This document shows, one piece after another, positions 1 through 10,000 of a stretch of 42,077 bases of DNA. The translations under genes were made by a program, and so were the position numbers. This DNA comes from a virus. The stretch's first letter is position 1. The number at the start of each line of letters is the position of its first letter. Location: positions 1 to 42,077 of the IMG/VR virus record IMGVR_UViG_3300025889_000246, one strand, 5' to 3'. The notes under the pieces are model-generated. The model saw only the letters and a list, made by a program, of their open reading frames with translations, was not told the DNA's origin and made no database searches.

Positions 1-1852
1 TAGTATCATACAAATAACCGCTAAGAGATAAACCTTCTCCGCTAGCAAGAACTCTATCAGAAATATTTAAGACATCTAAATCTGCATTATAATAAGCTAT
101 ACCACTTGCAGTATCACCATTAATGATACCTGTGGTATATCCTGCGCCAGTAACAGCAGACGTAATGTCATTAGAGCTAATATAAATTAAATCACTAAAT
201 GAACCTTTCTTTCCGTACCTATCAATAGGACGTATTTTGAAATAATATTCGTTATCAGGAGAAAGATTATATGAAAAATTAGGCTCGTAATTTGTAGATA
301 TGAACCCAGACAAATTAGTTGCCACTAAAGATCCTGTTATGCCCGTAATCTGTGTAGCGTATCCACTTGATTGTGGACCTGTTGGTCCACTTGGACCACT
401 TGGACCGCTTGGACCACTTGGGCCATAATTTTCATAAACATAATAGCCGCCAGTTAAAGAAGTCGCATAAGTTCCTGTATAAATACCAGATCCATAATAT
501 CCCCCAGAAGGATAAAAATAAAATTGTTTACTATCAGGATCTATTTCAACCCCCAAATAAATCTTGTTTCCAGTAGTATTACCTGCTGCTATAGCTATTT
601 CTGTTACAGGTGATTGACCTGTATAATAACCTCCGGGTAAAGAAGCTTGATTATCCAATATAATTGTGTGCTCTTTCCATTGAATACCTGTAGTATTGTA
701 AACAGAAAATACAGGCTCTGAATTCGCACCGCTATAATAGTAATCTTGACCCCTGAATCTGTCTCCAGAATAAAATAAAGAATCTATCCTATTTTCTCCG
801 CTACCGTGAACATAATATTTAACATTTTTAATCGACTGGGAATCTATTGAAAATGAATCTTCTAGTTCTCTAGACCCACTCTGGAAAACAAAAACTTCAT
901 ATTGAGTTTTGTCCAAAGTAAAATCTTTATTTATTGACGCTTTAAAATAAGGTTTTATATCTTTATTTAAAGAATCTCTTTCTACAATCACTTTACCTCT
1001 AAACCCAGAAGGTTTTATATTGTAATGTAAAGGATCTATTTCAAAAGGTTTTATTGACGAAGGATAAATATAAGCTGCTCCAGTGCCATAAACGTCTTCA
1101 GCGTAAAACCCGTAGTAATAACCTGAATTTAATGGTGGCTGATGCTGGTATCTAAAATTGCTAACATCGCCATTGTCAGGCCTAATTTGCATTTTAGCAA
1201 TTGGATTATTAGCAGATCCTGTTTCTAAAACATCAAAATTAGCTCCAGTTCCTATACACAAATGCAAAGCGTTGACACCTGAATTTTTAGAGAATTCCGG
1301 TAAGAAAACTATTTCTTTTCCTATATAGGCCGATAGCCCCGTGATATCTGGTCTTTCACAGGTCAAAAAGAAAATACCTGTATGTTTTCTGCCATAATAA
1401 TCATTTGAAACTACCTCAAATCTGAACCTTCTTTCATCTAACCCACTAAAATAATCAAAATCATCTTTTAAACTATTAATATCTATCTCATAATAATTTT
1501 TATAGTATCCCGTCTCTAGCGTTGAAATAAGTAGACCAGTTTCATCTTTAATGCTTAAGTCAAAACCTGAGAAAAAATTTAAACTGGATAATTTTTGATT
1601 ATCATAAACTTTATTGTTGGTAGGGTTATATAAGCTCCATTGTATATATGGGTTTTCTCTCCAAAAATCACCACTTGATATTAAAGCTCCCGCAGGTACG
1701 CCGCTTCCGCTGATAAACAACGGGTCAGAAGTTGGCGTTAAATTAGCAACATACGATGCGTCTGCAGCTGAATTTGTTACGGAAAACCCGGATACCTGTA
1801 AAGCTTGCCCAAAATCTTGAGGTGTTTGGGATAGATATTTAGTAAAACTCAT
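1..1852 (-). CDS. Tail fibre / tip-associated protein with collagen-like repeat (3' end missing)
   Basis: An open leftward frame starts at ATG 1852 and stays open to the window edge, giving at least 617 residues; the C-terminus lies outside. The start sits 4 bases after the stop of the J-like gene, so it probably belongs to the same operon. The protein is rich in Gly, Ser and Tyr, with recurring YYSG, YYTG and GYYYG turns. Near residue 477 it has six Gly-Pro-X triplets (four GPS, one GPT, one GPQ), a collagen-like stretch known from trimeric phage fibres. A fibronectin-III-like segment follows, with phrasing such as LSPDNEYYFKIRPIDRYGKK. The position after J and the composition suggest a fibre or an accessory to the tip. 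The exact role and receptor cannot be read from the sequence. Confidence 0.8.
   Translation of the reverse strand, partial: MSFTKYLSQTPQDFGQALQVSGFSVTNSAADASYVANLTPTSDPLFISGSGVPAGALISSGDFWRENPYIQWSLYNPTNNKVYDNQKLSSLNFFSGFDLSIKDETGLLISTLETGYYKNYYEIDINSLKDDFDYFSGLDERRFRFEVVSNDYYGRKHTGIFFLTCERPDITGLSAYIGKEIVFLPEFSKNSGVNALHLCIGTGANFDVLETGSANNPIAKMQIRPDNGDVSNFRYQHQPPLNSGYYYGFYAEDVYGTGAAYIYPSSIKPFEIDPLHYNIKPSGFRGKVIVERDSLNKDIKPYFKASINKDFTLDKTQYEVFVFQSGSRELEDSFSIDSQSIKNVKYYVHGSGENRIDSLFYSGDRFRGQDYYYSGANSEPVFSVYNTTGIQWKEHTIILDNQASLPGGYYTGQSPVTEIAIAAGNTTGNKIYLGVEIDPDSKQFYFYPSGGYYGSGIYTGTYATSLTGGYYVYENYGPSGPSGPSGPSGPTGPQSSGYATQITGITGSLVATNLSGFISTNYEPNFSYNLSPDNEYYFKIRPIDRYGKKGSFSDLIYISSNDITSAVTGAGYTTGIINGDTASGIAYYNADLDVLNISDRVLASGEGLSLSGYLYDT
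371..424 (-). repeat. Collagen-like Gly-X-Y repeat within the fibre gene
   Basis: Six consecutive Gly-Pro-Ser/Thr/Gln triplets are encoded by a near-perfect 9-base repeat (GGTCCAAGT and variants). In phage fibres such stretches form collagen-type triple helices that hold trimers together or act as spacers. The repeat is in frame with the long leftward reading frame, so it is coding and not a non-coding tandem array. Confidence 0.85.
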
Positions 1853-1856
1853 ATTT

Positions 1857-4800
1857 TTAAATATTCAATTGTTCTAATTTGAAATCCTTATCATATACAT
1901 ACACTTTATAACCGTAACCTTTTTCAGGAAATAAACTTCTATTTCCTAAAAATACAGAAAAACTTCTATTATCGCTACCATCTAGACAAAATCTTAAATT
2001 TTTACCCAAAACAAAAAAATCTACCACGTAACCACCAATATTACTTAAGTCTTCAGTGCCAAAATCAAAAGTTACTTCTAATTTTATGTCGTCATCGCTT
2101 TTTTCTTTAACAAAATAAGCATCGTAAATTTGATCATCTATATTTGCGTCAGAAGTAGTGAAACTATCACTTGCAACTGTCTTGGTTGGATAATCAGATA
2201 AACTAAATTTAAGCTCATCTGAGTTTTGATTTTCTTCTATGTTTTTATTTCTTTCTAAGGCTTCAAATTTAGTTGCATTATACATCATTGCTGTAATCAT
2301 AAACTCATTTAACGCTTTTTCTTCCACAGACAACACACGATATTTTATTCCTTTTATATCATATCCTGTATTAGAATTTTCCACAGACCATATTGTTCCT
2401 CTGGTGATTAAATTAAAATCTGGGTCTGTTGTTTCATTTATGGTTACCACGTTGCCGTCAGACACTGATGCTATTGTAAAGTATTTGATTTGCGGGGTAG
2501 TTTGATTGTCAATTTCCGAATCTGTTATCCCTTTATTATTTGTGTTTTGCCTTTGTTTCGCTAAATTAGAAAGATCTTTAGAAGAAGTTGTAGATTTAGG
2601 CACCATAAAATATATTTTTTGACCAACAATATTTTCTTTTATGCCCTTGTCTAAAGTAACGCTTTTATCTCTAAAATTAATATTACTGATTCTACCTCCG
2701 TATCTATTGATTGATTTAAAATTATCTTGTATTAAAATAATATCTCCCGGCAATAAAATACTACCTTCCTGCCCTGTTGAAAACTGCACCACATCAGTTT
2801 CTGTTTGATTTGTATATAAAATCCAATCTGCGATTCTTTTGGCTTGGGATCGTGATGTTGTGCCTATTGCTACTACTTCTTGCTCATTATAGCCAAATTG
2901 CCTCAAAGCAGCAAAATCTTCAGCGTATGCGACTTTAGTTTTAAAATTGTCATCAGCATCGTTGTATCTAACAACAACACTGGAGGTTCTAGATGTTTTT
3001 GCGCTCCCTGTGTAACCAAAGCTACCCCCAACAACATTACTATTATTAAACATCAAAATTGGGTCCTTTAATTTATCTATAGATGGATAAACTAGCCCTT
3101 CATTCCAATAGGTTATACCTCTAAAAACAGCAGCAATATTATTAATAGTATTTAAAGCTTCGTCTTGCCCTGTGAATACAATGTTGCAAGCAAATCTCGG
3201 TTCTAAAATAGGTCTCTCATTTTCATATTGCCTAACTATATAACCAGATGTTACAGAAGAGTTTAAAGAATATGAATTGTAGTAATAATTATAAAAAATT
3301 GCAGACCTACTGTTTGATAAGTAAGATTCTGCTTGTTTATTAATTAACAAATCTATTAGCCATTTTTTAGCGCTCTGAGAAGAATTCCCTCTCTGATAAA
3401 GGTAAGCTCTTTTAAGTTCAGGATAATCAAAAAATATTTTATCCACCCCAAAATCTCTAACAATTTCAAATTTAAATACTAGCCCATCAATCCGTGTTTT
3501 TTTTATTATAGCTCTATAATTCAAATTTACATCTTCAGATGAACTATTTTTTAAATCTAAAAAACAAATTTCTGAGCCCACTTCAAATATAGACTGTAGA
3601 TCCGTCCTTGTGTTTTCACTTGTAATAGGTATGCTAAATATAGCGGAAGAAGAGTCTGTAGAAAAACCTATTGGCGGTTGTAATCCAGTATTACCAGTTG
3701 GCAGCAATTCATCGCAATATTTACCAATAGAATATAAATTCCATTTATCTAGCATAGCTTGCTGAAAAGCATATTTCCCTAAACCATACCTATTGTTAGT
3801 AATGATATCGTACAAAATCCATGCTGGATTATCAGACCATTGTTTATTTGGGGCAAATGTGCCATTCCAGTTTCCAGAATATATTTTTGATTCAGGATCA
3901 TAATTAGAGGGCACATTAATTTTTAAAAGTTTTAAATCATATGATCTTTTTGGTATTTGCCCAAATGCTGAAGCATCAAAAATATTAGCGATTAAAGTGC
4001 TATTCGGATACCTTAGCTTTTCTGATATATTTTCTACTATAGAATTTATAGCCAAACTTTTATCTCCCTGAACAAATGCTGGCCCAAAATCTCTATCAAC
4101 TCTAGTCACTCTAACAAATCTATATTTCGTTCCGCCTGAATCAGGAAGAGGAATGTGATGACTTCTGATATATTCAGAAGAAGCCAAACCTCTAATAGAA
4201 CAAACTACATAACCAACCGAACCACCTTCCCCTAGACTTAATTCATCGCCAACATGCCCCACCTCTATTACAAAAGTTACTCCAGCTGAATAAGCACTTC
4301 CACTGCTAGATTGATATCGTCCTGTATAAGCTACATTAATAACAACAGAATCTACATTATGATTTGTCACAGTATGAACAAAGGGAAATTCTGAATATAT
4401 AAAATCAGGTTTATATATAGTTGGTATAACTGTATCATATGGATAACCACTCCTATTATTATCTCCATCTAAAAATTTTAATTCTTGACCTTTTACTGTC
4501 ACGTTCTTTAAAGCTGTGTCAAAAACATTAGCAAATAATTGAACATTATAATTAAACGTCTGAGATGATTTAGCAAAAGACAAGCCCTGCGTTAGATCTG
4601 AAAAATGTAATTGGTCTTCTGTACCTAATCTTATTTCTGAAAAAGCTGTTCTATAATTATACGTATTTGTTTTAGTATTTTTTACTGGTGTGTCATTTAA
4701 ATATATGCCTTTAAAATAATCGCTATTTTTATTTTGGTCGTTAGATAAAAAGATAGATTGCCCAAAAGCATCACATAAACCGTGAACTTCACCTTCCGAT

Positions 4801-5000
4801 AAAATATCAACAGTTTGATAAAAAGAAGTAGATTCTTTTTTTAAATCTTTATGGTGAGCCACGGCTCTATCTATACCAACCATACCTAAATGTGGGCCTT
4901 GTGTGATAGTTGAAGCAAAAACTACAGATGGACATATTGTTTTAGGCCCTAAGTTATTCCATCGCGATATGAATGTGTCTAATTTTTCTTCGTGGCTCAT
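1857..5000 (-). CDS. Tail tip attachment protein J-like (host specificity, central fibre)
   Basis: This 1047-residue protein has the hallmarks of the lambda gpJ family. The early segment around residues 63-75 (VDILSEGEVHGL) matches the conserved start of the J hub, and residues around 391-430 (LYDIITNNRYGLG, then DKWNLYSIGKYCDE) match the conserved tail-tip block. The length is close to lambda J (about 1130). It lies directly downstream of the gpI-like gene, with one base between the I stop and this ATG, as in lambda K-I-J order. In the virion it should form the trimeric hub at the tail tip, which caps the tube and contacts the receptor. Its C-terminal part shows no obvious glycine-rich tip, so receptor contact may be shared with the separate fibre genes on either side. 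Confidence 0.9.
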   Translation of the reverse strand: MSHEEKLDTFISRWNNLGPKTICPSVVFASTITQGPHLGMVGIDRAVAHHKDLKKESTSFYQTVDILSEGEVHGLCDAFGQSIFLSNDQNKNSDYFKGIYLNDTPVKNTKTNTYNYRTAFSEIRLGTEDQLHFSDLTQGLSFAKSSQTFNYNVQLFANVFDTALKNVTVKGQELKFLDGDNNRSGYPYDTVIPTIYKPDFIYSEFPFVHTVTNHNVDSVVINVAYTGRYQSSSGSAYSAGVTFVIEVGHVGDELSLGEGGSVGYVVCSIRGLASSEYIRSHHIPLPDSGGTKYRFVRVTRVDRDFGPAFVQGDKSLAINSIVENISEKLRYPNSTLIANIFDASAFGQIPKRSYDLKLLKINVPSNYDPESKIYSGNWNGTFAPNKQWSDNPAWILYDIITNNRYGLGKYAFQQAMLDKWNLYSIGKYCDELLPTGNTGLQPPIGFSTDSSSAIFSIPITSENTRTDLQSIFEVGSEICFLDLKNSSSEDVNLNYRAIIKKTRIDGLVFKFEIVRDFGVDKIFFDYPELKRAYLYQRGNSSQSAKKWLIDLLINKQAESYLSNSRSAIFYNYYYNSYSLNSSVTSGYIVRQYENERPILEPRFACNIVFTGQDEALNTINNIAAVFRGITYWNEGLVYPSIDKLKDPILMFNNSNVVGGSFGYTGSAKTSRTSSVVVRYNDADDNFKTKVAYAEDFAALRQFGYNEQEVVAIGTTSRSQAKRIADWILYTNQTETDVVQFSTGQEGSILLPGDIILIQDNFKSINRYGGRISNINFRDKSVTLDKGIKENIVGQKIYFMVPKSTTSSKDLSNLAKQRQNTNNKGITDSEIDNQTTPQIKYFTIASVSDGNVVTINETTDPDFNLITRGTIWSVENSNTGYDIKGIKYRVLSVEEKALNEFMITAMMYNATKFEALERNKNIEENQNSDELKFSLSDYPTKTVASDSFTTSDANIDDQIYDAYFVKEKSDDDIKLEVTFDFGTEDLSNIGGYVVDFFVLGKNLRFCLDGSDNRSFSVFLGNRSLFPEKGYGYKVYVYDKDFKLEQLNI

Positions 5001-5001
5001 A

Positions 5002-5658
5002 TTAAATAGATCTAGCTAAAGCTGATGAAGTAATGTCTATTGAGTCTTCTGATGGAGATTCTTGGGTTATATTGTTAAACAACTTATCATAAAACCCTTG
5101 CCCTGAAGCTATCGCTTTATCTATACTTAACAAATTTACAGATATAACTGTAGATCCCACCTTAAAGCGACCATATCCAACAGGCACCGGAACACCCTGT
5201 CTAGTATTGTTTTCTGCTTGTGCAAAAATATAAGAGCTAGTTGAAGCTGTATCAGGGTCATCTGGAGCCAACAACTTACTCATCAATAAGCTCATCCCAA
5301 TAGCAAAAGCAATATTGATGACTACGGCAGCAATAATAGCCCCAACACTTAATGTGCCAATTGATGTTGCAGTTGCGCTTAAAGCTATCATAAGAGTAAA
5401 CCCCACTGCCCCCATCAAAATAGGCAAAATAACTACTTCTTTATTTTTTACGTTGACTAAATTAAAGTTTTTTTCCTGTACGGCTACGCCATCAACAAAA
5501 ACGCTCATTGATCTTTTTTTATTTCTTGTTATGTAAGATTTAACTTTACCCGTATTAGCTTCTAGGGCAGAAAAGATCTCAGAGAGCTTACAGCAAGCAA
5601 ACTGGTGTGTTTTACCTACTATTTCCCCAAATCGACCATGAATACTAACCTTTGTCAT
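5002..5658 (-). CDS. Tail assembly protein I-like
   Basis: The product resembles lambda gpI, which assists assembly of the tail tip. The N-terminal part (about 85 residues) looks like the ubiquitin-fold segment of the family (VSIHGRFGEIVG near the start). It is followed by a long hydrophobic alanine/glycine segment (roughly residues 80-130), then the typical C-terminal phrase with QGVPVPVGYGRFKVGS. I chose ATG 5658, giving 218 residues. A GTG five codons upstream is also in frame, but it lies inside the AAAGTGTATAATATAAGG element that looks like a promoter, and the family normally starts at the TKVSIHGRFG strand. The gene sits between the K-like and J-like genes in lambda order. The role in assembly is inferred from the family. 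Confidence 0.85.
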   Translation of the reverse strand: MTKVSIHGRFGEIVGKTHQFACCKLSEIFSALEANTGKVKSYITRNKKRSMSVFVDGVAVQEKNFNLVNVKNKEVVILPILMGAVGFTLMIALSATATSIGTLSVGAIIAAVVINIAFAIGMSLLMSKLLAPDDPDTASTSSYIFAQAENNTRQGVPVPVGYGRFKVGSTVISVNLLSIDKAIASGQGFYDKLFNNITQESPSEDSIDITSSALARSI

Positions 5659-5680
5659 CCTTATATTATACACTTTTAAA
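5659..5680 (-). promoter_or_regulatory. Candidate phage promoter element before gpI
   Basis: The leftward strand reads AAAAGTGTATAATATAAGG directly before the ATG. TATAAT (5670 to 5665) ends 6 bases before the start codon. The same GTGTA(T)AATA core stands before several other genes in this window. A promoter here would sit at the end of the K-like gene and give an almost leaderless transcript. The AAGG next to the ATG is too close to be a normal Shine-Dalgarno site. Confidence 0.45.
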
Positions 5681-6074
5681 TGGAAAAATAAACTGACTTG
5701 AACGGATCTGCTCTAAAAAAACAAAAATTTTTATCTTGGACAGAATAGATAAGAGATGAGTGCTGATGATCATAAGCATACTCCACATCACAATCGCTTG
5801 GATCAGCAGATCCAAAAACATGAGAATGCCAAATAAAAAGCACGTTTTCTTTGCTTATAATATTAAAATATTTTCGAGAATCTATTTGAAAAAATAGATT
5901 TTTAATAGGATGTATATTCTCAAGAAAATAAAGATTCTTTGAGGTTGCTATTCCACAGCACTCAAAATCATATTCGCAGCAATAATTTTTTATTTGACTA
6001 CAAAAACCATCAAAATCTATAAGATTCAATAGAGGGAAACCCTCCGAAAGATAATCCTTTTGTATATTCTCCAT
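5676..6074 (-). CDS. Tail assembly protein K-like, JAMM/MPN metallopeptidase domain
   Basis: The 132-residue protein carries a complete JAMM motif: H83-x-H85, seven residues, S93, two residues, D96, with an upstream glutamate in ECCG (E38). In JAMM isopeptidases these residues bind zinc and polarise the water. Lambda gpK has an N-terminal JAMM-type domain and a C-terminal NlpC/P60 domain. Here only the JAMM part exists, with no NlpC/P60 cysteine-histidine segment. The gene overlaps the end of the L-like gene by 65 bases and precedes the I-like gene, matching L-K-I order. The ATG at 6074 is the only Met before the domain. An in-frame TTG at codon 16, preceded by GGAGGG, is a possible alternative start. 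The substrate is unknown. Confidence 0.85.
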   Translation of the reverse strand: MENIQKDYLSEGFPLLNLIDFDGFCSQIKNYCCEYDFECCGIATSKNLYFLENIHPIKNLFFQIDSRKYFNIISKENVLFIWHSHVFGSADPSDCDVEYAYDHQHSSLIYSVQDKNFCFFRADPFKSVYFSI

Positions 6075-7035
6075 AGTGTTTGAATCTTATTTTGCACCCG
6101 TTGAGAGTTTTAGAGCATTGATCTGCTACCCAATATTCTTTTTCATAACGAGGGTCTTTTGCTGTAGAGCCATTATCTTTTATACAAACATAGAAAAAAT
6201 TACATTGATCATCTGTATTTTCCAGTGTGTCACTTAAACCTATTTTGCTTAATATTTTTACAGCTGGCCTCATTATAACCACATCACCTTTAACATAATT
6301 GGTTATAGTTTTATCGTAATCGCCACGAAATTGGATACTTGTTAAATTATAACCATTTTTTTCAAAAAGTAATTTATCCTTATCATCTGCCAAAGGTATA
6401 CCTAAATTACCGTTATTTCCAAAAATAGTTGCAGCTGTTTGCAAACCCAAAATTTTTTGTTCATCAAAATCTGTCAATTGGCCATATCTGCAACCCGCGC
6501 CCCGATATTTCCAAGGGCAATAATTAGCAATCATAACCCTAGCTGGAAGTTTTGCCCCCTCATACTCAAGAGGAGAAATAAGCTCAAATTCAACATAAAA
6601 CTTATTTTCTTGACTTTTTTTATTCACAATAAACTGATCATCAGAAAAACGAGCCTCAGGGTCCGGTATTGCGAAAGGATTAAAATTATTAGGGAAATTT
6701 GCTGCATCAATATATTTCAAAAAAGTTCTTTTTCTGATAAATAAATGACCTACTAAATCTTGTCTTCTTTTTAGTATATCACTCATCAAACCATCTAGAT
6801 TGGCAACTGTTAGCGTTGGACGAGGCATTCGACCATCACCTTTCTTTTCAAACCCATTAGCATCAACAGGTAACGAATAATAGGTTTTACCATCAAAAAT
6901 AAGATTAGAAGCCGAAACTATACCGGGATGAAACCTAAAAAGACCATCTTGTTCGCCTAAATCTAGTTCGTATAATTCTATGATAGTATCTGGCAATAAA
7001 TCTAATAAAGATGCATTAAATGATTGAGTTGACAT
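6010..7035 (-). CDS. Minor tail protein L-like, with inserted carbohydrate-binding-like segment
   Basis: This 341-residue protein matches the gpL family. It has a C173-PWKYRGAG-C182 block and a C-terminal C307-SKTLNG-C314 block followed by FGGFPS. In lambda gpL the equivalent cysteines ligate an iron-sulfur cluster, and these four are well placed to do the same. Between the two blocks (about residues 190-302) lies an insert not expected in gpL. Within it, residues 236-302 read YVKGDVV, then FFYVCIKDNG, then EYWV, a pattern like the CBM5/12 carbohydrate-binding fold. The insert has two further cysteines (C278, C284). The protein should sit at the tail tip between the tape-measure end and J. 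The ATG is preceded only by A-rich sequence. Confidence 0.85.
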   Translation of the reverse strand: MSTQSFNASLLDLLPDTIIELYELDLGEQDGLFRFHPGIVSASNLIFDGKTYYSLPVDANGFEKKGDGRMPRPTLTVANLDGLMSDILKRRQDLVGHLFIRKRTFLKYIDAANFPNNFNPFAIPDPEARFSDDQFIVNKKSQENKFYVEFELISPLEYEGAKLPARVMIANYCPWKYRGAGCRYGQLTDFDEQKILGLQTAATIFGNNGNLGIPLADDKDKLLFEKNGYNLTSIQFRGDYDKTITNYVKGDVVIMRPAVKILSKIGLSDTLENTDDQCNFFYVCIKDNGSTAKDPRYEKEYWVADQCSKTLNGCKIRFKHYGEYTKGLSFGGFPSIESYRF

Positions 7036-7050
7036 GATTTATTTTTTATT

Positions 7051-10000
7051 TTATGATGTTAGCTTAAAGTAACCTGCGAATCCCGTTTCATCTTCCACTT
7101 TATTATTAGAAGTTGTAGTATCAATATCCTCTGTAGTTATTATATTTATATTCATCATAGCTCTTTGTCTAAGATACAAATAAACGGCATTCCTTTCTTC
7201 ATTTTTTAACTGTTTATTATAAATAATAATATCTGATACACTAAAACTTGATGTTCCATTATTTGCGCCAATTATTGGATTTATATCAAATTTGAAAGAT
7301 TCTTGATTTGATAATTCTTTGGCTCCCTTGCTTATATTATTTATAAAGCTTTTATAAACTAATTTTCTTCCATCTTTTGATGCAGCAACATTATAAACAA
7401 AAGCATATGATGGCATTAATTCATCTGCATTTTCAGAAGTACTAGTTTCCACAGAGTAATTATTTCCTCTATTCGGCATACCGGTGGATTCTTTAATCTC
7501 GCTACTCGCGTTATATAAATAACTGACATTATTATTACTATTAAACTTAGTAAAACTCAGATTCTGGCTGCGGATTTTTTTATTATCCGCATTAAATTGC
7601 CTTTTGGAGCCAAATGAATCTGGAAAAACTAAATAAAATATATCAAATGCTTCGGTATTATTAGTTAAAGTATAATCTGTTGAATTGTTATAAATTCCAT
7701 TTATAACTGCAGAAGCTAAATTGTCAAATTGTATACATGGCTTTCCATTGAAGCGGGATACTGCATTGTCACTAGCAGCGACATTGTAAAATTTTGGTTT
7801 ATTAGTAGCATCACCAACAATCTGAACAGCAACAGCAGAAAGCGCAGAATTTTTCGCAGCAGCTACCCACGTTTCCACATCTTGCCCATTTGTGGCATCA
7901 GTTGTTCCGGTGTTATAAACCGTTGTGCTAGCATCCCATCTCGCTATAAAATTACCGATATTTTCAGGTTGAAAATCTGAATTAGGAAAAAACAATGCAC
8001 CAATTAAGTTACTTGTTGTGTATGCGCTACTAGCTGATTTAACAGCAAATCCTCCTCGACCTCCTAATTTCCCTACTTCGTCATTACTTGTGCTACTAAT
8101 TACCGTAAATAAACCATCATCAAAAGAGCTGTCTGGTGCCCTATCTCCATATTGACCAAAAGCACCTCCTGCACCCCCCTGCGAAATTTGATAATTTAAG
8201 TTGAATGACCTGCCAGCTCCAGCTCTTTGTGTATTACCTTTATTTGTTTCGTTCCATGCTGTTTTCTGGTAAGTGTTTATGCCCTGTTGATAAGTTGAGC
8301 CGGGATCAGACTTAAATGATCCTTGCCCACCACCACCAAATCCAGCAGTTTGGATTCCAGCAAAATCACTAAAATCAAATTCTGCGAGCAAAGAATTTTT
8401 TCCACCAGCATTAATATCAAGTATTATTTTATTTTCAGATTTTGTCAAATAAACTGGTGTATTTAGATCAATGTCCCTGTCTTGCTTTGCTTGTCTAACC
8501 TGAGAAGCAGCTCTAGCCGCAAAAAGCCTATCCCCACCTCCACCTCCACCTCCTCCAGCATAAATACTAAAAATGCTTGGTAAATATATTCTAAAATTAT
8601 TTATACCGCTAGCTATCTCAATAGCATTCCCCCCTACACCACCGTCTGTACTTTTTCCGTATTGCGCTGGTTGAATATCAAAACTAATACCGCCACCAGA
8701 AGAAGGAGAGTCGGTCCATACTACTTTAGCTATTCCAGCATTACCCCCTACACCACCAAGGCCAATTATTTTAGCATTGTTTTTTAAATACAGATTCATC
8801 TGTAACTCCGAACCTAAACTAGGACCAACATTAACCACTGCCCCTGTTTTTATAGCTGGGGCTGGAATTTTCGGACTATTACTAAGTAATTGTTCATATT
8901 TACTAGAACCAATAGTGCTATTTTCATCAATAATAAAATGAACACCAGTGTAATAATCTAAGAAATTTGATTTACTTATATTTCTTTTGTTGATTTCTGT
9001 TTCAAATCTGTCTTTTAAAATTACATTTGACTCACCATCTTGTAAATATATTTCCAGTGCGCCTTTTTCAGCAGTTGACAATTTTATTGTGGGATCAGGA
9101 TTATCTCCGGGCTCTAAATTAGTAGACCCGGAAACTAAACCTGTTAAAACATCATTACTAACACTTTGAGAAAATGAGTCTACACCACTACAATAAACCC
9201 AGTCAGAATAAGAAATTAAAGTGCTAGTGTTTGAACTGTCATAATGCTCTCCTCTTATTCTGTAGTAGTAATCTGTGCTTGCTGTTAAATTAGTATCAGA
9301 ATATGTATTATAACCATCAATTCCCGTAGGAGTACCATAGTAAAAAGAATTTAAATACGTTCCACCCACAGCAGGAGGCAATGTTGTTGGGCGATCTATT
9401 TTTGGTATTTCTATCGTTGTTAATGCGCTCCAATTTTGAGTAGCATCAGTAGATCTTTCTATTTTGTATTTTTCAAAATAATAACCCGTCGGAGGATTGA
9501 CCCATCTTAGATCATGATAATAAACACCAAAATCATCTTTTTGTCCGGTTATTCCTAAAAATTTCTGAGGATGAGCTGGAGTTAATTCTGATGTACTACC
9601 AAAATGACCTGTTACATATCCTGTTAAATTGACCCGTATAACGCCTAATTCAGGTTGACCAGCATAATAAGTACGATCTTGAGTTCCATCTATTTCTGAT
9701 ATAAAACTCAAATTTATTGCTGTGTTATAAGAACCAGTTCCTGCTGGACCAGTAATTGGGGATTGAGGACCTGATGTAGACTTTAAGCCATAAAAATCAA
9801 AAGGAATGAATTTAGTAGATCCAGCTAATATAGTTACTCTTCTATCATCATTCACATCATAAGTTCCACTTATAAAATCATAAGTTTGATCAAAGTTATG
9901 GGCAGAGCTATCCAGCTCTAATGTCATTCTTACAGATGTTGTTCCGCTATTTGTTAAATAAAAACCCGTGCGTATTGCAAAACCTGTTTGCACAGCAAAC

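Noticed and set aside
367-576. Small rightward frame rich in His, Leu and Asp repeats
   Set aside because: It is the reverse reading of the collagen-like repeat in the leftward fibre gene and has no start context.
5659-5673. GTG start for the gpI-like protein
   Set aside because: The GTG is part of the GTGTATAAT promoter-like element. The gpI family begins at the strand right after the ATG at 5658.
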